Source: Shewanella seohaensis
GTDB lineage: Bacteria; Pseudomonadota; Gammaproteobacteria; Enterobacterales; Shewanellaceae
Length of the DNA: 64,000 nt
Assembly: GCF_025449215.1 (NCBI RefSeq)
Contig: NZ_CP104900.1
Coordinates: 1 to 64,000, forward strand
Direction: 5' to 3'
Positions 29,006 through 37,896 of the stretch are shown piece after piece. The notes under the pieces are model-generated. The model did no database searches. It saw only the letters and a program-made list of their open reading frames with translations, and was not told where the DNA came from. The position numbers and the translations under genes are program-made. Each line of letters starts with the position of its first letter. Within the stretch, counting starts at the first letter, position 1.

Positions 29006-31576
29006 CTATGCGCGTTGTGCGTGCGGCACGCCAAGCGGCTCGCAATAACTGCTCAGGGGTTGCGGTCGTCCTATCGCATAACCTTGCGCGTAATTAATCC
29101 CAATCGCCTGTAATCTATCGATAATGTCTTGGTTTTCGACAAACTCAGCCACAGTCTCAATCCCCATGACGCGACATACGTCCTGAATCGATTTGACGAT
29201 GGCGTAATCCTTGGCGTTGACCGCAAGGTTCTTCACGAAGCAGCCGTCAATTTTGACATAGTCCACCGGCAGTTCACGCAGATAACCATAGGACGCAAAG
29301 CCACTACCAAAATCATCCAACGCAAAAGAAAACCCGAGTTTACGCAGCTGCCGGAGCATTTCCATGCCGCGGTGACGATTTTGAATCGCCGTGGTTTCGG
29401 TGATTTCAAAGCACACACATTGGCTTGGGATTTCAAAAATCTGTTGCTGCAAAGCAATATATTCCACCATGCCTTCGGCACCTAAGCTATTGCCTGAAAG
29501 GTTGATTGAAATACAGTGATCCGGCCACAACTGTGGATTTAAGGATAGCCATAAGAAGGCCTTACGTATCACTTCCTTATCAATTTCAGGCATGAGCTTA
29601 AAACGCTCCGCCGCTGCGATAAACTGTGCTGGCGCTAAAATACGGCCGCAGGGTTCTTGGATCCTGAGCAGAATTTCCATCCGTTGCCGTTTAGAACTCG
29701 CCCCTAAACCGCGGATCGGTTGGTAGTAGAGCAACAGTTCATTTTCCTCAATCGCTTGCGCGATACGCACCGCCCACTTGGGCGCGTTGCGCTGGTAGGT
29801 CAGCTCTTTATCTTTATCGTCGTAAAAATGGATTTGGTTTGTTCCCTTAGCCTTAGCGGCAATACAGGCAATATCCGCATCCTTAAGTAGCTCCAAGGCA
29901 TTGATATAGGGTGCACGGCCAAAGGCGACTCCAATACTCAAGCCAACCTTATAGTTACAGTTTTTATCGTGCAATACCTGCAGCGAAACCTGAGCGATAA
30001 TTTGTTTTAACTGCTGGGCCACGGCCAAAGCAGTGCTATCGCAAATAACTAATCCAAATTCATCGCCACCTAAGCGAGCCAGTAATGCCTGCGGCCCAAG
30101 GCACGATTGAATCGTCCGCGCCACTATTGCCAACATGCGATCGCCGGCGGCATGGCCACAGCTGTCGTTAATCAGCTTAAACTGCTCTAAATCCATGTAA
30201 CATACCGCGAGGCGCTTAGCCTGACTGGCAAACTGCGGCAACCGCTCCTCGAAGGCTTGCCGATTGAGCAAACCTGTCACGCTATCGAAGTTGGCGCGTT
30301 TTTGCAGCTGGTGCTTAAGTAGCTCTTCCTGGGTAATATCCCGCAGCACCACCACAGTGCCGGTAATTTCTTTATCATGATTCAACACGTTACTGATGCT
30401 GCGCTCAATAATCCGTGGCGTGGCGGTTAATAGCTTGATTTTGGCGACTCGCGGCGTGGTCTCGCCCAAACGCATGCAATGGAATACCGCTTGATTTAAC
30501 TGCTCCCCCGCTTTTAATAACGACGCTAGGCTCTGGCCAACGGCGTAACAACTGGCAACATCGAGCAAAGATTCAGCCTTGGGATTCATATAGATCACTT
30601 TGGCATCAATATCGGTCAGGATCACCGCCTCGGCAATCGACTCTAGGGTAGTCTTACCGCGTTCTTTCTGCTGGTATATACGGGCAAGTAAGCTGTTAAC
30701 CCGGCTGGCTAACACTTCTAACTCGACGTTACCTTCACCGCTCACAGGGCGATACACGCTGGCCGCAGGGTCGACCAATGCCAGCTGCTTCATCATGCTT
30801 TTAAAGGGTTTTAACAGGCCTGCGCGCAGCCAAATGTACCCCAGCGCCACAATCAACACGCCGAGTAGAATAATCCCCACAGAAACCCAATCGAGGTCGA
30901 GCTTTACTTCTTGGAAGGGTTCAGAAGAGAACTGTACCTGCAGATACAATGGCGAGTTTTCCAGCAAACTCGGGACTGGCACAAAGCTGAGGCGATCTTT
31001 CGCGGCCGAGGTGTTGCTGCGACTCATCTGCACCTGAGTGACTAATGGCGCTTGGGCATATTCTAATAAATCCTGCGCCGATAACTGGCGTACCAAGAGC
31101 ACGTATTCTTCGGGGGCGACGGCTGCGGCGGTGACAACAAGCCCAACATCCCCCGCAAGATACACCCCAGCTACTTTAGGTTTACCAGCGGCAAGTACCG
31201 CATCGGCAATTTGCTGTTGTGTCGCTAAGGCAATACTGGAGGTGTTGGCGAGAACACTTTGCAGCTGCCCGCCTTGCAGAATAAACCAGTGTAAATTGGC
31301 GGACATGGCGCTCTCAAGCCATGATGACTCGATGGATTGCAGCAGTTCGCCATCGACCCGAGACAGCGGGGAGGCATAGATATTAGTGAGAAAACTTAAA
31401 CGGTCGATATCGATGAGAAACTGCTGCTGGATATTGGTCAGCTCATGCTGCACATTATCTTGGCGCAGCAATTCGACCCGATGGTCGAACCAATAGCCGA
31501 GGCAATAGGACACGAGCACAACCGCTGGTAAACAGAATCCTGCAATAAATACCAATATTTTGTTGCCAATGCGCAT
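29006..31576 (-). CDS. Membrane GGDEF/EAL c-di-GMP protein with periplasmic sensor
   Basis: 856 residues. A first helix (~8-28) and a second (~235-255) flank a ~200-residue periplasmic sensor resembling CHASE-type domains. Then come a HAMP-like stretch, a PAS domain (~310-415: SIAEAVILTDIDAKVIYMNP), a GGDEF domain with GGDEF at ~503-507, and an EAL domain. The EAL signature is EIL with the full ExLxR (~633-637), and the other catalytic residues are present (INLSGNS Asn, FEIT Glu, DDFGSG, VKIDG, VAEFVE, AQGYAIGRP), so phosphodiesterase activity is likely. Whether the cyclase half is active cannot be told from sequence. It is a single gene; the start at 31576 lies within a compact, AT-rich upstream region. 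Confidence 0.9.
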   Translation of the reverse strand: MRIGNKILVFIAGFCLPAVVLVSYCLGYWFDHRVELLRQDNVQHELTNIQQQFLIDIDRLSFLTNIYASPLSRVDGELLQSIESSWLESAMSANLHWFILQGGQLQSVLANTSSIALATQQQIADAVLAAGKPKVAGVYLAGDVGLVVTAAAVAPEEYVLLVRQLSAQDLLEYAQAPLVTQVQMSRSNTSAAKDRLSFVPVPSLLENSPLYLQVQFSSEPFQEVKLDLDWVSVGIILLGVLIVALGYIWLRAGLLKPFKSMMKQLALVDPAASVYRPVSGEGNVELEVLASRVNSLLARIYQQKERGKTTLESIAEAVILTDIDAKVIYMNPKAESLLDVASCYAVGQSLASLLKAGEQLNQAVFHCMRLGETTPRVAKIKLLTATPRIIERSISNVLNHDKEITGTVVVLRDITQEELLKHQLQKRANFDSVTGLLNRQAFEERLPQFASQAKRLAVCYMDLEQFKLINDSCGHAAGDRMLAIVARTIQSCLGPQALLARLGGDEFGLVICDSTALAVAQQLKQIIAQVSLQVLHDKNCNYKVGLSIGVAFGRAPYINALELLKDADIACIAAKAKGTNQIHFYDDKDKELTYQRNAPKWAVRIAQAIEENELLLYYQPIRGLGASSKRQRMEILLRIQEPCGRILAPAQFIAAAERFKLMPEIDKEVIRKAFLWLSLNPQLWPDHCISINLSGNSLGAEGMVEYIALQQQIFEIPSQCVCFEITETTAIQNRHRGMEMLRQLRKLGFSFALDDFGSGFASYGYLRELPVDYVKIDGCFVKNLAVNAKDYAIVKSIQDVCRVMGIETVAEFVENQDIIDRLQAIGINYAQGYAIGRPQPLSSYCEPLGVPHAQRA

Positions 31577-31913
31577 CTCTTACCACGGCTTTTGTCATTG
31601 AATAGATAAACGGCTTTACATAGTCCCTTATAGCGTCATGCAACATATCTCATTTGCAAATAGTATTAAATATCACTTTGCTTTATCCGTTGCTAAAGTA
31701 AGCAATAGCATGCATTTAATTGTGTTAAACGCCTTTGATTTAGCGCAGCTATTCGCTAAATAAGTTTTAAAAAGTTAGATGTTAATCAATATCCTATGTT
31801 CTAAAGCCGCTTGTAAACACCTTGTAATGCCTCGGCTTTACGTTTGGGGAGAAAGGCATAACTCGAGCCGAGTTGACGTTAAGCTCGCACTGTTTAGCAT
31901 GGAGTTACAACAT
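31577..31913. other. Intergenic region upstream of the GGDEF/EAL gene
   Basis: About 335 bp containing the promoter area of the minus-strand GGDEF/EAL gene and ending in the hemE terminator. No open frame or structured element stands out. Confidence 0.6.
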
Positions 31914-31941
31914 AAAAAAACGGACCCTTAGGTCCGTTTTT
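31914..31941 (-). terminator. Terminator after hemE
   Basis: aaaaaaacggacc / ggtccgttttt hairpin; strong on the minus strand, where hemE ends. Confidence 0.85.
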
Positions 31942-31953
31942 CTTCAGTATCGT

Positions 31954-33018
31954 TTACTTATGATACTGCTTAGATTGAGCATGAACCGCCTTGATAAAGG
32001 CACCCGCATGCTCTGGGTCAACGTGCTGATGAATACCGTGGCCTAAGTTAAACACGTGGCCTGTACCTTCACCGTAACCCGCCAGAATTTGAGCTACTTC
32101 TTCTTCGATACGTGGAATTGGCGCGTACAACATAGAAGGATCCATGTTGCCCTGAAGCGCCACTTTGTGACCGACACGGCGACGGGCATCGGCAATATCG
32201 ACTGTCCAGTCTAAACCTAAAGCATCACAACCGGTTTCGGCCATGGCTTCTAACCATAAGCCACCGCCCTTAGTAAATAGGGTCACAGGCACTTGACGGC
32301 CATCGGCAAAGCGAGTCAGGCCATCAACAATCTTCTGCATGTAACGCAAAGAGAACTCACGGTAGGCAGTATGCGATAACGCGCCGCCCCATGAATCGAA
32401 AATCATCAGCGACTGAGCACCGTTAGCCACCTGAGCATTTAGATACAGAGTCACAGAATCGGCCAACTTGTCGAGTAACATGTGCAGCGCAGCTGGCTCG
32501 GCATAAGCCATCTTCTTGATCTTTTCGAAGGTCTTGCTTGAACCACCCTCGACCATATAAGTCGCCAGGGTCCAAGGCGAACCGGAGAAACCGATCAATG
32601 GCACTTCGCCTTTCAGCTCGCGGCGAATAGTGCTAACCGCTTTCATCACGTAACCCAGCTCATCTTCTGGATCGGGAACGGCTAATTTTTTGATGGCATC
32701 GATAGTGTCTGTTGGGCGCTCAAAACGTGGGCCTTCGCCCGCCTCAAAATACAGACCTAAACCCATCGCATCGGGAACTGTCAGAATATCGGAAAACAGA
32801 ATCGCCGCATCCAGCTCGTAACGACGCAGCGGTTGTAGCGTTACTTCACAAGCCAATTCATGGTTTTTACATAAAGACATGAAGTCACCAGCTTGTGCAC
32901 GAGTCGCTTTATATTCAGGAAGGTAACGACCTGCTTGACGCATCATCCACACAGGAGTCACATCAACAGGCTGTTTCAGTAAGGCACGTAAATAACGATC
33001 ATTTTTTAATTCTGCCAT
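31954..33018 (-). CDS. hemE: Uroporphyrinogen decarboxylase
   Basis: 354 residues, the family size. Converts uroporphyrinogen III to coproporphyrinogen III in the cytosol. The TIM barrel carries [14 protein letters not shown] (substrate-binding Arg pair), [17 protein letters not shown] (catalytic Asp), [26 protein letters not shown] and [15 protein letters not shown]. Start ATG 33016-33018. The hemE-rsd gene pair also occurs in enterobacteria, here separated by ~450 bp in divergent orientation. Confidence 0.97.
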   Translation of the reverse strand: MAELKNDRYLRALLKQPVDVTPVWMMRQAGRYLPEYKATRAQAGDFMSLCKNHELACEVTLQPLRRYELDAAILFSDILTVPDAMGLGLYFEAGEGPRFERPTDTIDAIKKLAVPDPEDELGYVMKAVSTIRRELKGEVPLIGFSGSPWTLATYMVEGGSSKTFEKIKKMAYAEPAALHMLLDKLADSVTLYLNAQVANGAQSLMIFDSWGGALSHTAYREFSLRYMQKIVDGLTRFADGRQVPVTLFTKGGGLWLEAMAETGCDALGLDWTVDIADARRRVGHKVALQGNMDPSMLYAPIPRIEEEVAQILAGYGEGTGHVFNLGHGIHQHVDPEHAGAFIKAVHAQSKQYHK

Positions 33019-33216
33019 TTGGCTTGATTCCTAGACTTATTGAGATCCGCTGGGACAGTAGTTTAGCATTTACGCGGATAATGTAACCTTTAAGTGCAAA
33101 TTTATGTGAGCTATTCCCCATCATTGCTGTCCATTTAAGCACTTATCGTCAAAATGCTAGCAAGATAACATACTGTTTAGTAATCGAACCCAAAGTCACA
33201 CTAAGACAGAAAAAAG

Positions 33217-33245
33217 TTGCGCTGGTTTCCTGCCTTTGATATAAA
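33217..33245 (+). promoter_or_regulatory. Candidate sigma-70 promoter for an intergenic RNA
   Basis: TTGCGC (33217-33222) and TATAAA (33240-33245) with a 17-bp spacer. The -10 is strong and the -35 weak. No gene starts within 200 bp downstream, but an intrinsic terminator follows at 33308-33340. Confidence 0.4.
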
Positions 33246-33251
33246 AAGTCT

Positions 33252-33340
33252 GCGCTAGCAAGAACAATCAAGAAGCTCGTCGCATCGAGCCCGCAAAAAC
33301 TTTACTCGCCCAGCGATAGATTTCTATCGCTGGGCATTTT
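33252..33340 (+). ncRNA. Candidate small RNA between hemE and rsd
   Basis: Predicted transcript of ~89 nt from a sigma-70-like promoter to a perfect 12-bp terminator stem (gcccagcgatag / ctatcgctgggc, 33308-33335) with a T-rich tail. No open frame ends before this terminator on the plus strand and hemE reads away from it, so it terminates no annotated gene. It could also be a leftover 5' attenuator of rsd. Family unknown. Confidence 0.4.
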
Positions 33341-33476
33341 ATTTCCGCATTTTTTTATACAAAACAGCTGGTTTGTCCATCTGCCAATTCTCGCAAATCC
33401 CGATAAAAAGGGTTGATCCAAGAGCTATTTCTCCCCTACATTAGAGTCATGTCCTGGCACTTAAATGGAATGCATC

Positions 33477-33962
33477 ATGCTGAGAGAACTCGAAAAAGCA
33501 GAACAAAAGTGGGGCGGTTCAAATAAGCTTATAGATCAATGGCTAGAAAATCGTCGTAAACTCTTGGTGCATTACTGCCAGATAGCAGGCCTTCCTCCCT
33601 ATGGGAAAGCCGAAAAATCCCTTCCCTCCTTCGATCATGTGAAATCCTTTTGTGATTTATTAGTCGATTACGTCTCCGAAGGCCATTTCGAAGTCTATGA
33701 CCAAGTGGTCAATGCCTGTGAAAAGTTTGGCGCCTCGAGCAAAACCTTAGCCCAGCAAGTACTGCCAAAGATCACCCCAACGACCAACGCGGCGTTAGAC
33801 TTTAATGATAAGTACGCCGAAGCGCAGGATGACCAAGTGTTATACCAGCTCGATAAAGATCTTTCCGAACTGGCCCACACCATGGAAACCCGTTTCGAGT
33901 TAGAAGATAAATTGCTCGAAGTGCTACATAACCAGTATTCAGAGCACGCCCAGCAAGCCTAA
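33477..33962 (+). CDS. rsd: Anti-sigma-70 factor Rsd/AlgQ
   Basis: 161-residue all-helical cytosolic regulator. Rsd binds domain 4 of sigma-70 and favours alternative sigma factors in stationary phase. It aligns across the family: WGGSNKLIDQWLENRRKLLV at the N-terminus (E. coli RGSNKLVDRWL), FCDLLVDYVSEGHFEVYDQV in the middle and METRFELEDKLLEVL at the end. ATG 33477 is chosen, with a gga 9-11 nt upstream; an in-frame ATG 12 bp earlier lacks a site. In enterobacteria rsd also sits beside hemE. Confidence 0.9.
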   Translation: MLRELEKAEQKWGGSNKLIDQWLENRRKLLVHYCQIAGLPPYGKAEKSLPSFDHVKSFCDLLVDYVSEGHFEVYDQVVNACEKFGASSKTLAQQVLPKITPTTNAALDFNDKYAEAQDDQVLYQLDKDLSELAHTMETRFELEDKLLEVLHNQYSEHAQQA

Positions 33963-34096
33963 TTAGCGCTAACCGTTATGCACCGCGAGTCGCATGATTG
34001 CGCCTCAATGGGTCAAGTCGCCACCCTTGATAAATAGTGTTTGAGATTAGCAGTCACTTCTTAATCAACAGCTTATTAGCGATAGAATTTACAAAC

Positions 34097-34123
34097 AAAA
34101 AAGCCAGCTTTCGCTGGCTTTTT
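34097..34123. terminator. Bidirectional terminator between rsd and acnB
   Basis: aaaaaagccagc / gctggctttttt stem-loop with T-tails on both strands; separates two convergent genes. Confidence 0.85.
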
Positions 34124-34141
34124 CATTATCATATCAATCGA

Positions 34142-36737
34142 TTATACAGCTGATTGAAAGATCACTTGTGATGCTTTCTGAGTGTAAGAATCGATTTGAT
34201 CGAAGTTCAAGTAACGGTAAGTGTCAGCTGCAGTTGCATCTAACTCTTTCGCGTATTCTTGGTATTCTTCAACCGATGGCAGACGACCTAACAGGGCTGC
34301 TACTGCCGCTAATTCCGCAGAGGCTAAGTAAACGTTAGCGCCTGTACCCAAACGGTTCGGGAAGTTACGAGTAGAAGTCGAAACCACTGTCGCACCCTCG
34401 GCAACACGAGCCTGGTTACCCATACACAGAGAACAACCTGGGATCTCGATACGCGCACCCACGCGACCGAAGATGGCGTAGTAACCCTCTTCTGTCAGCT
34501 GATCTTTGTCCATCTTAGTTGGCGGAGCGATCCACAGACGGGTAGGCAGAGTCGTAGCAAACTTGTCCAGCATCTTACCGGTTGCACGGAAGTGGCCGAT
34601 GTTAGTCATACAAGAACCCACGAATACTTCGTCGATCTTAGTTTGCGCAACAGATGACAGTAATACGGCATCATCTGGATCGTTTGGCGCACACAGGATA
34701 GGCTCTTTGATCTCGTTCAGATCGATCTCGATCACCGCAGCGTACTCAGCATCGGCGTCTGCGCTCATCAGCTCAGGGTTCGCCAACCACTCTTCCATGC
34801 CTTTGATACGACGCTCAATGGTACGACGGTCACCGTAACCTTCGGCGATCATCCACTTCAACATAGTGATGTTCGAGTTCAAGTACTCGATGATTGGCTC
34901 TTTGTCTAACTTGATAGTACAACCCGCTGCAGAGCGTTCTGCAGAAGCGTCAGACAGTTCGAATGCCTGTTCTACTTTCAGAGTTTCTAAGCCTTCGATT
35001 TCCAGTACGCGACCAGAGAAGATGTTCACTTTACCTTTCTTCTCAACGGTCAGCAGACCCATCTCGATCGCTTTTAATGGAATCGCATGTACCAGGTCAC
35101 GTAGCGTGATACCAGGCTGCATCTCACCCTTGAAACGAACCAATACAGACTCAGGCATATCCAGTGGCATAACACCGGTCGCCGCGGCGAAAGCCACCAG
35201 ACCAGAACCCGCAGGGAAAGAGATACCGATTGGGAAACGAGTATGAGAGTCACCACCAGTACCTACGGTATCAGGCAGCAGCATACGGTTTAACCAAGAG
35301 TGGATAACACCGTCACCTGGACGCAGCGATACACCGCCACGGTTCATGATGAAGTCAGGCAGGGTGTGGTGAGTGTTCACGTCCACAGGCTTAGGATAAG
35401 CTGCGGTGTGACAGAATGACTGCATGGTCAAATCGGCACTGAAGCCTAAACATGCCAAGTCTTTCAACTCATCACGCGTCATAGGACCTGTAGTGTCTTG
35501 TGAACCTACAGAGGTCATCTTAGGCTCACAGTATTGGCCAGGACGTACGCCAGCAACACCACAGGCTTTACCGACCATCTTCTGTGCAAGCGTATAACCT
35601 TTGCCATTATCAGCGACGTCTTGAGGACGTACGAATACGTCAGAAGCGGGTAAACCTAACACTGCGCGAGCTTTGTCAGTTAAGCCACGACCGATGATCA
35701 ATGGAATACGGCCACCGGCACGAACTTCATCTAACAATACTTCAGTTTTCAGGCTGAACTCAGAAATCACTTCGTCTGAGCCGTGACGCTTCACTTGGCC
35801 AGCGTATGGATAAATGTCGATCACATCACCCATTTCCATTTTGCTGACGTCAAGTTCGATAGGCAGTGCGCCCGCGTCTTCCATGGTGTTGAAGAAGATA
35901 GGCGCAATCTTGCCACCTAAGCAGAAACCACCAGCGCGCTTGTTAGGCACGAATGGGATATCGTCGCCCATAAACCAAAGTACTGAGTTGGTAGCAGACT
36001 TACGTGAAGAACCTGTACCTACAACGTCGCCCACATAAACTAATGGGAAACCTTTGGTTTTCAGCTCTTCTAATTTCTTGATTGGACCTACGCTGCCAGG
36101 TACATCTGGCTCGATACCATCACGCGCGTTTTTCAGCATGGCTAAGGCATGCAGTGGAATATCTGGACGTGACCAGGCATCGGGTGCCGGTGACAGATCG
36201 TCGGTGTTGGTTTCACCTGAGACTTTGAATACGGTCAGGGTCACTTTGTCCGCTAATTTTGGACGGCTTAAGTACCAGTCTGCGTTTGCCCAAGCTTCAA
36301 CCACTTGTTTAGCATAGGTATTACCCGCTTTCATCTTCTCAACCACATCGTGGTAAGCATCAAACATCAGCAGCGTGTGAGATAAGGCTTTAGCGGCTAA
36401 AGGCGCCAGAGCTGGGTTATCTAGCTGAGCGATCAGCGGCTCGATGTTATAGCCACCTTGCATAGTGCCTAATAACTCAGTCGCACGTTCGGCAGACAGG
36501 ATAGGTGAAGTTGCAGTGCCTTTGGCAACCGCATCTAAGAAAGCGGCTTTTACGTAAGCGGCTTCGTCAACACCGGGGGAATTCGATTTTCTAGCAGGTC
36601 AAGAATAACGGCTTCTTCACCAGCGGGGGATTTTGAACCAATTTAACCAGTTCAGCCACTTGATGGGCATCTAGTGGCTTAGGGACTACGCCCTCTGCAG
36701 CACGTTCTGCGACGTGTTTACGATATGCTTCTAGCAC
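34142..36737 (-). pseudogene. acnB: Aconitate hydratase B, two one-base gaps near the 5' end
   Basis: Catalyses citrate/isocitrate interconversion in the TCA cycle with a 4Fe-4S cluster. The GTG start at 36735-36737 (gaggaa upstream) opens VLEAYRKHVAERAAEG. The frame breaks at two G runs on the plus strand: GGGGG at 36625-36629 and at 36575-36579, each needing six G. With both corrected the gene has 866 codons, exactly the E. coli 865 residues. The rest is intact: the HEAT-like N-domain, the swivel domain ([15 protein letters not shown]), domains with [34 protein letters not shown], and cluster ligands in [11 protein letters not shown] and CSLCMGN. Loss of a central enzyme by two identical events is unlikely, so sequence error is the best explanation. 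Confidence 0.9.
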
Positions 36738-36858
36738 GGCAACATTCCTCTTTGTTTGGCGTTCTAACAGCGAAACTGCACGTCTTCTCAATTGAAGCTC
36801 ACAGTCCGACAGGCTCAACCCGTATTTCCGGCCGCATTATACTACAGCTTTGCAAAAG

Positions 36859-36874
36859 TATGAATCAGATCACA
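36859..36874. promoter_or_regulatory. Candidate CRP site upstream of acnB
   Basis: TATGAATCAGATCACA matches TGTGA-N6-TCACA at nine of ten positions, centred about 130 bp upstream of the acnB start on the divergent side toward hxpB. E. coli acnB is also CRP-activated, which supports it. Confidence 0.45.
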
Positions 36875-37170
36875 CTCGGCGAAAGACGAAATAAGGGCTA
36901 AATCCGGAGGTGCAGCTCAACTTACGGCAAGAATAAAACAAGGGAAATTAGACAATAGTTTGAAAACAGACAAAAAACCATAAGCGACAAATAGTTAACA
37001 TAAGTTAATCAATTTAAAATCGAACGAATATTTTTTTGCTCACAACCTCAGGTTAAGCGTAAATATTTTTAAACTTTGTGCTTTTAGACTTTGAAGATGC
37101 CGAGCTTAACCATACACTCAAGTTCCCAGAGCATAGCGCTTAGAAATCCTTCCCATCCCTTGGAGTAGTA

Positions 37171-37827
37171 ATGACATCCCTTAGTATTCAAGCTGTTATT
37201 TTTGATATGGATGGTGTGTTAATCGATTCTGAACCCCTTTGGCAACGGGTTGAGTATGAAGTCTTATCGGCACTTGGCGTGCCCGTCACTATCGAAACGA
37301 TTCAACAAACCACAGGTTTACGTATCGACCAATGTGTCGACTATTGGTATCACAAAGCACCTTGGGCCGATTACGACAATGCCAAGGTCAGCATCGCCAT
37401 CGTCGATAAAGTCGCAGAGGAAATCCTGCGAACGGGCGAAGCCATGCAAGGCGTTCAACAAGCCATTGATTACTGTCAAGCTAAAGGCTTAAAGATAGGC
37501 CTAGCCACCTCCTCACCAACTGCTTTGATTAATGCAGTACTATCAAGGCTTAAGCTTGAAGGGCAATTTATGTCAGTCGAATCGGCAGAGGCTCTCACCT
37601 ATGGCAAGCCCCATCCCGAGGTTTACTTAAATTGCGCCGCCGCATTAGGAGTCGATCCGCGTTACTGCCTCGCGATTGAAGACTCATTCAATGGTCTTAT
37701 CGCCGCCCGCGCCGCCAATATGCAGACCGTCGCCATTCCCGCACCGGAGCAACGCGGGCAGGCCAAATGGGTTATCGCCCATCACCAAGCCGACAGCTTG
37801 TTAGATTTACCGGCTATCTTGGGCTAA
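37171..37827 (+). CDS. hxpB: HAD-family hexitol phosphatase HxpB (YniC)
   Basis: 218 residues. Motif I is DMDGVLID (nucleophile and acid Asp), motif II is LATSS, motif III Lys is in YGKPHPEVYL and motif IV is AIEDSFNGL, with the beta-phosphoglucomutase-type cap between. It aligns end to end with E. coli YniC (GLRIDQCVDYWY; CAAALGVDP). The relatives dephosphorylate sugar phosphates such as 2-deoxyglucose 6-phosphate and hexitol phosphates. Start ATG 37171 with ggagt 6 nt upstream. It is followed by a strong terminator. Confidence 0.9.
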   Translation: MTSLSIQAVIFDMDGVLIDSEPLWQRVEYEVLSALGVPVTIETIQQTTGLRIDQCVDYWYHKAPWADYDNAKVSIAIVDKVAEEILRTGEAMQGVQQAIDYCQAKGLKIGLATSSPTALINAVLSRLKLEGQFMSVESAEALTYGKPHPEVYLNCAAALGVDPRYCLAIEDSFNGLIAARAANMQTVAIPAPEQRGQAKWVIAHHQADSLLDLPAILG

Positions 37828-37850
37828 TCACAGCAACAATTGACGCAAAT

Positions 37851-37879
37851 AAAAAAGCCAGACATCCGTCTGGCTTTTT
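37851..37879. terminator. Bidirectional terminator
   Basis: aaaaaagccaga / tctggctttttc stem-loop between hxpB (+) and the M13 peptidase gene (-). Confidence 0.85.
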
Positions 37880-37896
37880 CGTTTTCATCCTATGGA

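Noticed and set aside
34142..36737. Programmed frameshifting or phase variation in acnB
   Set aside because: Runs of five G are short for contingency loci, two shifts would be needed, and similar gaps occur in unrelated genes of the same window.
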